A stretch of 64,000 bases of DNA from Pimelobacter simplex (GTDB lineage Bacteria; Actinomycetota; Actinomycetes; Propionibacteriales; Nocardioidaceae): NCBI RefSeq assembly GCF_900114845.1, contig NZ_FOUK01000001.1, forward strand, positions 970,479 through 1,034,478, written 5' to 3'. Position numbers and translations under genes: made by a program. How positions within the stretch are numbered: position 1 is the first letter of the stretch; every line of letters begins with the position of its first letter. Shown here one piece after another: positions 51,942 to 61,563 of this stretch. Below the pieces are notes generated by a model, which worked only from the letters and a program-made list of their open reading frames with translations, ran no database searches and had not been told where the DNA came from.

Positions 51942-53549
51942 TCAGCCCAGCAGCTGTGCCGCGAGCGCGGCGCTCGCAGGGTAGTCGACCTTACTCACCG
52001 GCGTCCGCGGGACCTGGTCGACGAACAGCACCGTCTTGGGGACCTTGTAGTTGGAGATCAGCGAGCGGCAGTGCTCGCGCACGTCGTCCGCGGTGAGGAC
52101 GACGCCGTCGCGGCGCTGCACCAGTGCGGTGACCTGCTGGCCCCAGCGCTCGTGCGGCGTCCCGACGACGACGGCGTCGAAGACGTCCTCGTGGCGCAGC
52201 AGGACGGCCTCGACCTCCTCGGGGTGCACCTTCTCGCCGCCGGTGTTGATGCACACCGAGCCGCGGCCGAGGACGGTCACGGTGCCGTCCTCCTCGCGGC
52301 GCGCGAAGTCGCCGGGGATGGCCCAGCGGACGCCGTCGATCACCTTGAAGGTCGCGGCCGTCTTGACCGGGTCCTTGTAGTAGCCGAGGGGGACGGGGCC
52401 GGAGCGGCCGAGCATGCCGTCGACGCCGACGGGGCAGGGCTTGAGGTCGGGGTCGAAGACCTCGACCTGGTCGGTGACGGTGAAGCGCGGCGCGGCGGAG
52501 CCGCCCTCGGAGCCGTCGTCGATGCGGGAGCCGGTCGCGCCGGACTCCGAGGCGCCGTACGAGTCGAGGATGAAGCGGCCCGGCAGTGCCTGGCGGATCT
52601 CCTCGCGGACGCCGTCGGACAGGGGCGCCGCGCCGTTCGAGACGGCGGCGAGGCTGGAGAGGTCCCAGCGGTCCGGCTCGGCGAGGATCGCCTCGGCGAC
52701 GGGGCGGCCCATCGCGTCGCCCAGGAAGGTCATCGACACGACCTTGGCCTTCTCGACCAGGTCGAGGATCCGCTCCGGGTCGAAGTGCGGCTCGGTGAAG
52801 AGCGCGACGGTCTGGCCGGCGACGTGGCCGTTGCCGAGGATCCACTGGCTGCCGCCGTGCATCATCGGGCCGCAGGCGAGCAGCACCATCGGGTTCTCCA
52901 CGGCCTGGGCCTCGGCGACGAGCTGGTCGATCGAGTCGAGCGGGGCGCCGTACCGGGCGGCGTTGAGGGCGGCGCGCAGGAGGTCCTCGTTGCGCCACAC
53001 GACGCCCTTCGGGTAGCCGGTCGTGCCGCCGGTGTAGAGGACGTAGTGATCGTCGGCGCTGCGTCCGTTGACCGGCCTCTCGGTGGACGCGGCGGCCAGC
53101 GCCGCGTCGTACTCGTCGCCCAGGACGATCGTGTGCCGCAGCGAGGGGACGGCGAGCTCGGCCACCGCGTCGACGTGCTCGGGCGCGACGATCGCCGCCA
53201 CGCAGTCGGCGTTGTCGTAGAGGTACGCCAGCTCGTCGCGCAGGTACTTGTAGTTGATGTTGATCGGCACCGCGCGCGCCTTGAGGCAGCCGTAGAGGGC
53301 GTCGACCCACTCGATCCGGTTGGTCGAGTGGACCGCGACGTGCTCGCCCGGCCGGACGCCCAGCCCGATCAGGTGGTTGGCGAGGCGGGTGGCGCGCTCG
53401 TCGATCTCGGCGAAGGTCCACACCCGGTCACCGGTGTGGACGGCGGCGCGGTCGGGGATCCCGTCGGCCATCGCCTCGAGGACGTCGGCGAGGTTGAGGG
53501 GGCGGGCGTCGGGCGTCGTGGGGGCGGTGGCCGGTGTGGTGGGGGTCAC
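51942..53549 (-). CDS. Acyl-CoA synthetase, FadD19-like (sterol side-chain type)
   Basis: AMP-forming acyl-CoA ligase of 535 residues. The AMP loop is YVLYTGGTTGYPKGVVWRNED near residue 168, followed by GPMMHGGSQWI, DSYGASESGATG and the C-terminal hinge AIPGDFARREEDGTVTVLGR. The segment RGSVCINTGGEKVHPEEVEA is close to FadD19 of Mycobacterium, which activates C24 sterol acids. The catalytic Lys is in VPRTPVSKVDYP. A KstR-like site 20 bases upstream supports sterol-linked control. The substrate is inferred, not shown. Confidence 0.9.
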   Translation of the reverse strand: MTPTTPATAPTTPDARPLNLADVLEAMADGIPDRAAVHTGDRVWTFAEIDERATRLANHLIGLGVRPGEHVAVHSTNRIEWVDALYGCLKARAVPININYKYLRDELAYLYDNADCVAAIVAPEHVDAVAELAVPSLRHTIVLGDEYDAALAAASTERPVNGRSADDHYVLYTGGTTGYPKGVVWRNEDLLRAALNAARYGAPLDSIDQLVAEAQAVENPMVLLACGPMMHGGSQWILGNGHVAGQTVALFTEPHFDPERILDLVEKAKVVSMTFLGDAMGRPVAEAILAEPDRWDLSSLAAVSNGAAPLSDGVREEIRQALPGRFILDSYGASESGATGSRIDDGSEGGSAAPRFTVTDQVEVFDPDLKPCPVGVDGMLGRSGPVPLGYYKDPVKTAATFKVIDGVRWAIPGDFARREEDGTVTVLGRGSVCINTGGEKVHPEEVEAVLLRHEDVFDAVVVGTPHERWGQQVTALVQRRDGVVLTADDVREHCRSLISNYKVPKTVLFVDQVPRTPVSKVDYPASAALAAQLLG

Positions 53550-53568
53550 AGGGAGAAGAGTGTCAAAC

Positions 53569-53582
53569 TAGAACAAGTTCTC
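53569..53582. promoter_or_regulatory. KstR-like operator upstream of FadD19-like gene
   Basis: TAGAACAAGTTCTC, within CTAGAACAAGTTCTCG, carries the KstR core AGAACnnGTTCT and is more symmetric than the site at 22674. It lies 20 bases before the FadD19-like start and 40 bases before the OsmC gene, so it could control both. Confidence 0.7.
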
Positions 53583-53621
53583 GCCAGCGTTCGTCCCAGT
53601 CCGTTTCGGCATGATGGTCCG

Positions 53622-54089
53622 GTGACCGACCACCACTACGCGCTCGACCTCGTCTGGCAGGGCAACCGCGGCTCCGGCACGAGCGGCTACCGCGACTACG
53701 ACCGCACCGTGCTGCTCACCGCGGCCGGCAAGCCGGACCTCCTCGGGTCCGCCGACCCGACCTTCCGCGGCGACGCCGCCCGCTGGAACCCCGAGGAGCT
53801 GCTCCTCGCCGCGCTCGCCCAGTGCCACCTGCTGTCGTACCTCCACTCGGCGGTCAACCACGGCGTCGTCGTCACCGCGTACGACGACAGCCCGGTCGGC
53901 ACCATGACGCAGTCCGGCCAGGGCGGCCGGTTCACCTCCGTCACGCTGCGCCCGCGGGTCACCGTCGCCGACGCCACGATGGTCGACGTCGCCCGCGCGA
54001 TCCACGCCGAGGCGAGCGAGAACTGCTTCATCGCGGCGTCGGTGAGCTTCCCGGTCGGGCACGAGCCGGTGATCGAGGTCGCCGGCTAG
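53622..54089 (+). CDS. OsmC-family peroxiredoxin-like protein
   Basis: Encodes 155 residues of the OsmC/Ohr fold: YALDLVWQGNRGSGTSGYRD, a RWNPEELLLAALAQCHLLSY segment with the first catalytic Cys near residue 68, and HAEASENCFIAASVSFPV with the second near 134. These are the two Cys expected for thiol peroxidase activity. GTG at 53622 lies six bases after CATGAT. Divergent from the FadD19-like gene with the KstR-like site between. Its stop overlaps the convergent lipoprotein gene by four bases. Confidence 0.93.
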   Translation: MTDHHYALDLVWQGNRGSGTSGYRDYDRTVLLTAAGKPDLLGSADPTFRGDAARWNPEELLLAALAQCHLLSYLHSAVNHGVVVTAYDDSPVGTMTQSGQGGRFTSVTLRPRVTVADATMVDVARAIHAEASENCFIAASVSFPVGHEPVIEVAG

Positions 54090-54775
54090 GCGCGGCCCAG
54101 GCTGCGCGCGACGCCGTCGACGACCGAACGGGTCTGGCCGGCGTCGGTCGTGGAAACCGTGATCTGGACGATCCGGCCGCCGGTGCTGACGAACAGCGCC
54201 GAGCCCTGGTTGGCGGGGGTCGACACGTTCAGCGTGTAGGTGATCGCCCGGCCGGTCCCCAGGGGCGTGCGGACGTCGCGGACGCCGCTGACGGCGCCCA
54301 CCTGGGACATCGCGGACTCCAGCTCGGCGCTCGACGGCAGGGTGCTCGTGTGCGCGGCCACCACCACGTTGAGGCTGCCGGAGAAGCCGATCGCGTACAC
54401 GTCGAGGCTCTTCATCATCGTGCGGAAGTCCTCGGTCGACATCCCGGCCTGCGCGGCGATGCCGGCGATGTGGTCGCCCTCGGCGGCGTAGTCGACCTGA
54501 CCCGAGCCGAGCACCGTCCAGCCCCGCGGCAGCGTGAACCGGATACCGGACTGGTCGGCGACCACCACCGTGGGCCTCGGCTGCTTGCGCTTGCGCGGCT
54601 TGGCCGGCTTCCCGTCCTTCGCGTCCTTCGCCGGCTGGTTGCCGGCGGCCTCGGGGCCGAGCGGGGTGGAGACGGTCGGGATCCGGATCTTGTCCTCGTC
54701 GGCCACGGGCTCGGCCGAGCAGCCGGCGAGCAGGGCGGCACCGGCCACGAGCGTGATCAGGTGACGCAGCAGCAT
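54086..54775 (-). CDS. Lipoprotein, unknown function
   Basis: Encodes 229 residues: MLLRHLITLVAGAALLAGC is a lipoprotein signal with the Cys at residue 19. A Lys/Pro-rich linker (PAKPRKRKQPRP) follows, then a domain with GIRFTLPRGWTVLGSGQVDY and VYAIGFSGSLNVVVAAHTST, resembling the PsbP/LpqN-like proteins of actinobacteria. ATG at 54775 lies six bases after TACGAT on the minus strand. Envelope-located; the LpqN-like call is tentative. Confidence 0.8.
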   Translation of the reverse strand: MLLRHLITLVAGAALLAGCSAEPVADEDKIRIPTVSTPLGPEAAGNQPAKDAKDGKPAKPRKRKQPRPTVVVADQSGIRFTLPRGWTVLGSGQVDYAAEGDHIAGIAAQAGMSTEDFRTMMKSLDVYAIGFSGSLNVVVAAHTSTLPSSAELESAMSQVGAVSGVRDVRTPLGTGRAITYTLNVSTPANQGSALFVSTGGRIVQITVSTTDAGQTRSVVDGVARSLGRA

Positions 54776-54863
54776 GGCCGCATCGTAGGTCCGCGCCCGC
54801 GCCGTCGTCCGGCGTTTGGCGAGGGGCCACGATCCGTTCAGCGGGGTCTGGTTCAAAGCAGCC

Positions 54864-55697
54864 ATGAGTCGTACCCGCAAGGCCCTGGTCGCCGCCGGCG
54901 TCGCGCTCGCCGGCATCGGCGTGACGACGGGGGGCGGGCGCGAGCTGCTGCGCCGGCAGGCGGCGATCGCCCGGGCCCGGATCGGCAAGCCGCTGGGGGA
55001 GGAGGCGATCCCCGCCGACAAGGTCTGGAAGCGCAAGTCGTACGACGGCACGCCCCTGCGTCTGCTCGTCCTCGGCGACTCGATCGCCGCCGGGCTCGGG
55101 GCCGAGCGGCCCAAGGACACCCTCGGGGCCCGGATCGCGCGCGGGCTCGCGGCCGAGCTGCGCCGCCCGGTCGCGCTGCGGACCGCCGCGGTGGTCGGGT
55201 CCGAGAGCTCGGCGCTGGCCGGCCAGCTCGACGCGCTGCCGGCGACCTACCGGGCCGACGTGGCCGTCGTCGTGGTCGGCGGGAACGACGTCACGCACCG
55301 GGTGCCGGTGGCGACGTCCGCGCAGCACCTCGAGGACGCGGTGGTGCGGCTGCGGGAGCAGGGGACCAGTGTCGTCGTCGGGACCTGCCCGGACCTCGGT
55401 GCGCTGCGGCCGGTCCCGCAGCCGCTGCGCTCGCTCGGCTCCCGGATGTCGCGGCAGCTGGCGAGCGCGCAGGCGGAGGTCGCCGTCCGCAATGGGGCGC
55501 ACGCGGTGTCGCTGGCCCATGTCGTCGGCCCGTTCTTCATCACCAACCCGGACGAGATGTTCAGCCTCGACCGGTTCCACCCGAGCGCGCTCGGCTACAA
55601 GCGCACGGCCAAGGCTCTGCTGCCGTCGGTGCTCGCCGCGCTGGGGCACGACCTCCCGGTGCCGTTCGGGCACCGTCCTCCTAACGTGGGCGCATGA
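54864..55697 (+). CDS. SGNH/GDSL-family hydrolase
   Basis: Encodes 277 residues. One N-terminal hydrophobic segment (ALVAAGVALAGIGVTTGG) may anchor it to the membrane. The SGNH blocks are LRLLVLGDSIAAGLGA (catalytic Ser near residue 77), the Gly in GSESSA, VVVVGGNDVTHRV (Asn), and DRFHPSALGYKR (catalytic Asp and His). Activity is that of an esterase or acyltransferase; substrate unknown. The stop overlaps the start of the ATP-grasp gene (ATGA). Confidence 0.92.
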   Translation: MSRTRKALVAAGVALAGIGVTTGGGRELLRRQAAIARARIGKPLGEEAIPADKVWKRKSYDGTPLRLLVLGDSIAAGLGAERPKDTLGARIARGLAAELRRPVALRTAAVVGSESSALAGQLDALPATYRADVAVVVVGGNDVTHRVPVATSAQHLEDAVVRLREQGTSVVVGTCPDLGALRPVPQPLRSLGSRMSRQLASAQAEVAVRNGAHAVSLAHVVGPFFITNPDEMFSLDRFHPSALGYKRTAKALLPSVLAALGHDLPVPFGHRPPNVGA

Positions 55698-56551
55698 CCT
55701 CCGTCCTCCTCGCCACCTTCGACCTCATGCCCGACGGAGAGCCGGGCGCCGGCGCCCTCACCGCGGCCCTCGACGCGCGCGGGATCGAGAGCCGGTGGGT
55801 GTGCTGGGACGACCCGCAGGTCGACTGGGCCGGTGCCGACCTCGTGGCGGTCCGCGCGACCTGGGACTACCACCGGCGGCTGCCCGCCTTCCTGGCCTGG
55901 GCGCGCGAGGTCGAGGCCGCGACGCGCCTGCTCAACGGGGCCGAGGTGTTCGCCTGGAATGCCGACAAGGCCTACCTCGCCGAGCTCGCGGACGTCGTAC
56001 CGGTGGTGCCGACGATGCTCCTCGACGACACCGACCTGGCCGGCGGGCTGGCCGAGGCGCTCGATCGCTGGGGGAGCGTGGTCGTCAAGCCGCGCACCGG
56101 CGCCGGCGGCGTCGGGGTGGTCGTGGCCGAGCGCCTCGACGACCCGCGGCTCGAGGGACTCGTCGCCGGCCCCTGGATCGCCCAGCCGCTCGTCGCGTCC
56201 GTGCGGACGACGGGCGAGTCGTCGGTCTACGTCTTCGGCGGCGCCGCCGTCGCCCAGGTCGACAAGGTGGCGGCCGACGGCGAGGTCCGCGTCCACGAGC
56301 TGTACGGCGGCTCCAGCCGTCCCGTCCCGCTCGACGCGGCGCGCGCCGCGGTGGCCGCGGACGCCGTCCGCGCGGCGGCGGACCGACGTGGTGCCGACCT
56401 CGCCTACGCGCGCGTCGACCTGATGGTGTGGGAGGGCGCCTGGGTCGTCAGCGAGCTCGAGCTGATCGAGCCCGGCCTCTACCTCGACGTCGACCCGGCC
56501 AACGCCGACCGCTTCGCGGACCTCGTGGCGAGCCGGCTGGGGCGCTCCTGA
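55694..56551 (+). CDS. ATP-grasp domain protein
   Basis: Encodes 285 residues. The ATP-grasp fold shows in WGSVVVKPRTGAGGVGVVVA (the Lys and Gly-rich loop), PWIAQPLVASVRTTGESSVY and DLMVWEGAWVVSELELIEPG with metal-binding acids. The N-terminal DLVAVRATWDYHRRLPAFLA block is typical of the RimK/YheCD-like group annotated as ATP-grasp or glutathione synthetase-like. TAACGT lies six bases before the ATG, so a leaderless transcript can start inside the end of the SGNH gene. Ligase of unknown specificity. Confidence 0.87.
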   Translation: MTSVLLATFDLMPDGEPGAGALTAALDARGIESRWVCWDDPQVDWAGADLVAVRATWDYHRRLPAFLAWAREVEAATRLLNGAEVFAWNADKAYLAELADVVPVVPTMLLDDTDLAGGLAEALDRWGSVVVKPRTGAGGVGVVVAERLDDPRLEGLVAGPWIAQPLVASVRTTGESSVYVFGGAAVAQVDKVAADGEVRVHELYGGSSRPVPLDAARAAVAADAVRAAADRRGADLAYARVDLMVWEGAWVVSELELIEPGLYLDVDPANADRFADLVASRLGRS

Positions 56552-56574
56552 GGCGGCCGGGAGCCGGGCTGCTC

Positions 56575-56601
56575 CTTGCACTCGCCATGGGCGAGTGCTA
56601 A
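56575..56601. promoter_or_regulatory. CIRCE element upstream of groEL
   Basis: CTTGCACTC-N9-GAGTGCTAA matches the CIRCE inverted repeat (TTAGCACTC-N9-GAGTGCTAA) at 16 of 18 positions, with the right arm perfect. It is the HrcA repressor site. A second, shorter dyad CACTCT-N7-AGAGTG at 56614-56632 follows 12 bases later, 33 bases before the groEL start. Confidence 0.93.
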
Positions 56602-56607
56602 ACATGA

Positions 56608-58296
<1,689 letters not shown>

Positions 58297-58328
58297 GTCC
58301 CGCGCCACCCGGCACCCAGCACCACCTG

Positions 58329-58356
58329 CAGGGCCCCCGCTTCGGCGGGGGCCCTG
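58329..58356 (+). terminator. Strong terminator after groEL
   Basis: CAGGGCCCCCGC-TTCG-GCGGGGGCCCTG is a perfect 12-bp stem with a UUCG tetraloop, 33 bases after the groEL stop. It also ends the convergent membrane-protein gene (stop at 58371). Confidence 0.93.
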
Positions 58357-58370
58357 TGGCGTTGCTGGGG

Positions 58371-59078
58371 CTATGTTGCTGTGCCGGCCGGTCGTGCGCG
58401 CACCAGCCCCACGCCGGTCACCACGAGCCACACGAGCCAGGCGGCGTAGCCGGGCATCCCCACGAGCAGGAGCGACGAACCGTCCGCGATCGCGAGGTTC
58501 GCCGTCCCGGCGGCGATCAGCAGGACTCCTCCGGCCACACCGAGCAGACGCGGCCACGGCCGGGTCAGCCCGCTCGCGCCCGCCGCCAGTGCCGCGCCGA
58601 CGAAGGTGGTGCCGAGCGCAGGCAGAGCCAGCGCGAACGCTCCTGCGTGCAGCTGCCAGGCGAGCTCGAGCTCGGGGCTCGGCTCGGTCAGCTCGCCTGC
58701 GGACAGCACGACCACGTTCCACGAGACGGCGTACAACGCGAAGACCGCCGAGAGGGTGGCGCCCGCGGCGACCGCGAGACGTGACCAGTCCGCACCCGCG
58801 CCCCCGCGGCGCCCGACGCGTCCGTGGAGACCGGTCAGGAACCCGAGCAGCAACGGGATGTTCAGCGCCTCCAGGCCGACGGCGATCGCGACGGCGCCCC
58901 GGTGCTCCGCGTGGTAGGCGAGCACCTTCTCGATCGGGTCGGCGTAGCTCGGCGCTCCGGTCCAGATCACCACGGCGTTCTGGACTGCCACGGACGCCGC
59001 CAACGCGATCGCCGTCGCGCCCACGACGCGCTCGCGCCGGGCCTCCGGCGCGCGATCGCTGCTCCGCGATGACCTCAT
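58371..59078 (-). CDS. Multi-pass membrane protein, unknown function
   Basis: Encodes 235 residues with about six helices (VVGATAIALAASVAVQNAVV, LEALNIPLLLGFLTGLHG, LAVAAGATLSAVFALYAVSW, FALALPALGTTFVGAALAAG, LLGVAGGVLLIAAGTANLA, GMPGYAAWLVWLVVTGVGLV). ATG at 59078 has AGGAG eight bases upstream. The layout resembles DUF998/DUF4386-like small membrane proteins, and the C-terminal PGYAAWLVW motif is reminiscent of those, but I cannot name the family. No operon partner. Confidence 0.8.
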   Translation of the reverse strand: MRSSRSSDRAPEARRERVVGATAIALAASVAVQNAVVIWTGAPSYADPIEKVLAYHAEHRGAVAIAVGLEALNIPLLLGFLTGLHGRVGRRGGAGADWSRLAVAAGATLSAVFALYAVSWNVVVLSAGELTEPSPELELAWQLHAGAFALALPALGTTFVGAALAAGASGLTRPWPRLLGVAGGVLLIAAGTANLAIADGSSLLLVGMPGYAAWLVWLVVTGVGLVRARPAGTAT

Positions 59079-59295
59079 GGGGTGACTCCTTGGATGTGGT
59101 GGGGATCGATGGGTCCACGATGTCGCGCCGGCGGCCAGGGCGTATCGGCCGCGAGGCCGGAGCCGGACCGGCCGTTCGCAGGAGGTCGTCCTCGTCCTTT
59201 CGGCCGAGATGCCGGCCACCTCGCGACTCGCGTCCCCGTGCGGAGCCGCCTATCGTCGACCGGAGCCGCGACGCGCAGCCCGGAAGGAGCACGCC

Positions 59296-59622
59296 ATGGA
59301 GTCCACGAACCTGACCGCACTGGCCCGCGAGCAGATCGACGCGGCGCGCGAGGCCAGCAGCGGCCGCGCCGCCGTCACCCTGTACGGCGGCCACGAGCAC
59401 CGCCTGCGCCAGACCCTCATCGCGCTGCGCGCCGGCACCCGCCTCGGCGAGCACGACGCCCCGGAGGAGGCGACCCTCCAGGTCGTCGAGGGCGACGTCG
59501 CCCTCCACGCCGGCTCCCAGCTCTGGAACGGCCGGACGGGCGACCACATCGTCATCCCGCCGCAGCGCCACGACCTCGAGGCGATGAGCGACGCCGCCGT
59601 CCTGCTGACCGTCTCGACGTGA
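59296..59622 (+). CDS. Cupin-domain protein
   Basis: Encodes 108 residues: a small cupin with TLIALRAGTRLGEHDAPEEA (single His instead of the usual His pair), LQVVEGDVALHAG and GDHIVIPPQRHDLEAMSDAA. Only part of the metal site is present, so it may bind metal weakly or only a ligand. GGAAGGAG precedes the ATG. Its stop overlaps the MocA-like gene by four bases, so it is the first gene of the molybdenum-enzyme maturation group. Confidence 0.87.
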   Translation: MESTNLTALAREQIDAAREASSGRAAVTLYGGHEHRLRQTLIALRAGTRLGEHDAPEEATLQVVEGDVALHAGSQLWNGRTGDHIVIPPQRHDLEAMSDAAVLLTVST

Positions 59623-60197
59623 GCACCCACGGCCTGCTGCTCGCCGCCGGCGCGGGCACCCGGATGGGCCTGCCCAAGGCGCTGGTCCGCGACGCCTCCG
59701 GCATCCCGTGGCTGACCCGGTCGGTCGAGGTGCTGCGCGCCGGGGGCTGCTCGGAGGTGACCGTCGTGCTCGGCGCCTCCGCCGACGAGGCCGCCTCCCT
59801 GCTCGCGGACGACCCGGCGCTCGCCGTCGTGCGCTGCGCCGACTGGGCCTCCGGGATGGGCGCCTCCCTCCGCGCGGGCCTCGAGGCGCTCGCCGCGGCG
59901 TCCGCTGTCTCCGCGGACGACGCTGCGGCTCTGGTCCACCTCGTCGACCTGCCGGACGTCACCGCCTCCGTCGTCCGCCGCGTCCTCGCCCAGGCGGACG
60001 GCGCGCCGCTCGCCCGGGCGGCGTACGACGGGAAGCCGGGGCACCCCGTCCTCCTGGGCCGCGCCCACTGGGCGGCCGTCGCCGCGGCCGCGGTGGGGGA
60101 CCGGGGCGCCCGGGACTACCTCGCCGCCCACGCGGACGAGGTGGTCCTGGTCGAGTGCCGCGATCTCGCCACGGGGGCCGACGTCGACCGGCGATGA
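59619..60197 (+). CDS. MocA/NTP_transf_3-like molybdenum cofactor nucleotidyltransferase
   Basis: Encodes 192 residues of the MobA/MocA fold: GLLLAAGAGTRMGLPKALVR with the nucleotide loop, VTVVLGASADEAASLL, GMGASLRAGLEAL and the acidic VHLVDLPDVTASVVRRVL, followed by GKPGHPVLLGRAHW. MocA adds CMP to molybdopterin for xanthine-oxidase-family enzymes. GTG at 59619 overlaps the cupin stop. Its last 38 bases are duplicated 203 bases downstream around a hairpin element. XdhC and MoxR/VWA genes follow, all maturation factors, but no hydroxylase subunit is in view. Confidence 0.88.
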   Translation: MSTHGLLLAAGAGTRMGLPKALVRDASGIPWLTRSVEVLRAGGCSEVTVVLGASADEAASLLADDPALAVVRCADWASGMGASLRAGLEALAAASAVSADDAAALVHLVDLPDVTASVVRRVLAQADGAPLARAAYDGKPGHPVLLGRAHWAAVAAAAVGDRGARDYLAAHADEVVLVECRDLATGADVDRR

Positions 60198-60400
60198 GCC
60201 TCGGGTCGCTCGCCGTCCGGCCGGGTGGGGTAACACGCTGTCCACCGTGCTTCGCGGCGCTTGTCGTTGCTTCCACGCCGTTGCAGCGTGGCCGAAGCAC
60301 CGACAACCGCCGTCCAGCACGGTGGACAGCGTGTTACAGCGGGGTGGCGCCGGCCGAGTGAGGCGATCTCGCCACGGGGGCGGACGTCGATCGGCGATGA
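60160..60400. repeat. 38-bp direct repeats, 203 bp apart, flanking a hairpin
   Basis: 60160-60197 (the end of the MocA-like gene) and 60363-60400 agree at 36 of 38 bases (GCGATCTCGCCACGGGGG and on to GGCGATGA). The space between contains a long hairpin. The second copy carries the promoter-like GATGAT of the next gene. It looks like a local duplication or the trace of a mobile hairpin element. Confidence 0.85.
60230..60337. repeat. Long hairpin: 22-bp perfect inverted repeat
   Basis: 60230-60251 and 60316-60337 are perfectly complementary (arm begins GTAACACGCTGTCCACCGTG). Inside, GCTTGTCGTTGCTTCCACGC and GCGTGG/GAAGCACCGACAACCGC extend the pairing imperfectly, giving a hairpin of over 40 pairs with a tip near 60281-60287. 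Such structures are typical of REP-like or MITE-like elements; as RNA it could also act as a terminator after the MocA-like gene. Confidence 0.85.
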
Positions 60401-60407
60401 TGCCGGC

Positions 60408-60623
60408 GTGAGCTCCCCGCGCGCCGAGATCCGGAACGTGCCGCCCTGGCTGGCCGGTCTGGTCGTCATCACGTGCCTGCTCCTGGGCGGCGTCCCCGCG
60501 GCGGTGCTGGTCGCGGAGACCTCCGCGCCCGGCCTGGTCACGATCCCGGTCCAGGTGGTCGGCATGGCCGGCGGCTACCTGCTCAGCCGGACGGTCCTGC
60601 GGCGGCTGTACGCCCCGCGCTGA
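60408..60623 (+). CDS. Small membrane protein (71 aa), unknown function
   Basis: GTG at 60408 lies six bases after GATGAT and starts 71 residues: SSPRAEIRNVPPWLAG, helix 1 VVITCLLLGGVPAAVLVAET and helix 2 VTIPVQVVGMAGGYLLSRTV, ending LRRLYAPR. A longer in-frame start upstream would include the hairpin element and is rejected. Two-helix membrane protein, no family recognised. Confidence 0.65.
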   Translation: MSSPRAEIRNVPPWLAGLVVITCLLLGGVPAAVLVAETSAPGLVTIPVQVVGMAGGYLLSRTVLRRLYAPR

Positions 60624-60677
60624 CGTTGGCAAGACTTGCCAACCTCGCGCCAACGACCACGGCCTAGCCTTGGTGAC

Positions 60678-61556
60678 ATGGACACCCGCGTCGCCGACCT
60701 CGCCAGCCGTCTCGAGGAGACCGGCTACCTCTGCGACGACGAGCTCGCGACGGTGCTCTTCCTGTCGCTCGAGATGCGCCGCCCGCTGCTCCTCGAGGGT
60801 GAGCCGGGCACCGGCAAGACCGCGCTGGCCGAGGCCATCGCCGAGGCGCTCGACCAGCCGCTGATCCGGCTGCAGTGCTACGAGGGCATCGACGCGACGC
60901 AGGCGCTCTACGACTGGGACTTCCCGCGTCAGATCCTGCACCTGCGGGCGCTCGAGGCGCTGTCCGACGCCAACAAGGGGGACGTCGAGGAGGCCGAGAA
61001 GAGCCTGTACGACGAGCGCTTCCTCCTCGCCCGGCCGGTGCTGGCCGCACTCCAGCAGAGCCCGGCGGTGCTGCTCATCGACGAGGTCGACCGGGCCGAC
61101 GACGAGTTCGAGGCGTTCCTGCTCGAGGTGCTGTCGACGTTCCAGGTGACGATCCCCGAGCTGGGCACGGTCCAGGCGGCGACGCCGCCGACGGTGGTGC
61201 TGACGTCCAACCGGACCCGCGAGCTGCACGACGCGCTCAAGCGGCGCTGCCTCTACCACTGGATCGACCACCCGGGGCTCGACCGCGAGGTGGCGATCGT
61301 CCGCTCGCGGGCACCCGAGGTGGGCGAGACGCTCGCCCGGCAGGTGGTGGACGTCGTCCAGCAGCTGCGGGGTGGGTCCGACCTGCTCAAGCCGCCGGGA
61401 GTCGCCGAGACGCTCGACTGGGCGCGGGCGCTGCACCACCTGGGCACCACCGAGCTGGACGTCGAGACCGCGGCGCGCACGCTCGGGGCACTGGTGAAGT
61501 ACCGTGACGACGCCGAGCGGGTGCGCGCGGCGCTCGACCGGATGCTCGCGAGATGA
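60678..61556 (+). CDS. MoxR-family AAA+ ATPase (CoxD-like)
   Basis: AAA+ ATPase of 292 residues that remodels or inserts metal centres together with a VWA partner. Walker A is LLLEGEPGTGKTALAEAIA, Walker B VLLIDEVDRADDEFEAFLL, sensor 1 PPTVVLTSNRTRELHDAL, and the arginine finger follows in KRRCLYHWIDHP. The IQCYEG-like block IRLQCYEGIDATQALYDWDF is typical of the CoxD/GvpN-like subgroup. ATG at 60678 lies seven bases after TAGCCT. The VWA gene follows after seven bases. Likely matures a molybdenum hydroxylase of the CO-dehydrogenase type. Confidence 0.93.
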   Translation: MDTRVADLASRLEETGYLCDDELATVLFLSLEMRRPLLLEGEPGTGKTALAEAIAEALDQPLIRLQCYEGIDATQALYDWDFPRQILHLRALEALSDANKGDVEEAEKSLYDERFLLARPVLAALQQSPAVLLIDEVDRADDEFEAFLLEVLSTFQVTIPELGTVQAATPPTVVLTSNRTRELHDALKRRCLYHWIDHPGLDREVAIVRSRAPEVGETLARQVVDVVQQLRGGSDLLKPPGVAETLDWARALHHLGTTELDVETAARTLGALVKYRDDAERVRAALDRMLAR

Positions 61557-61563
61557 CCCGCCC

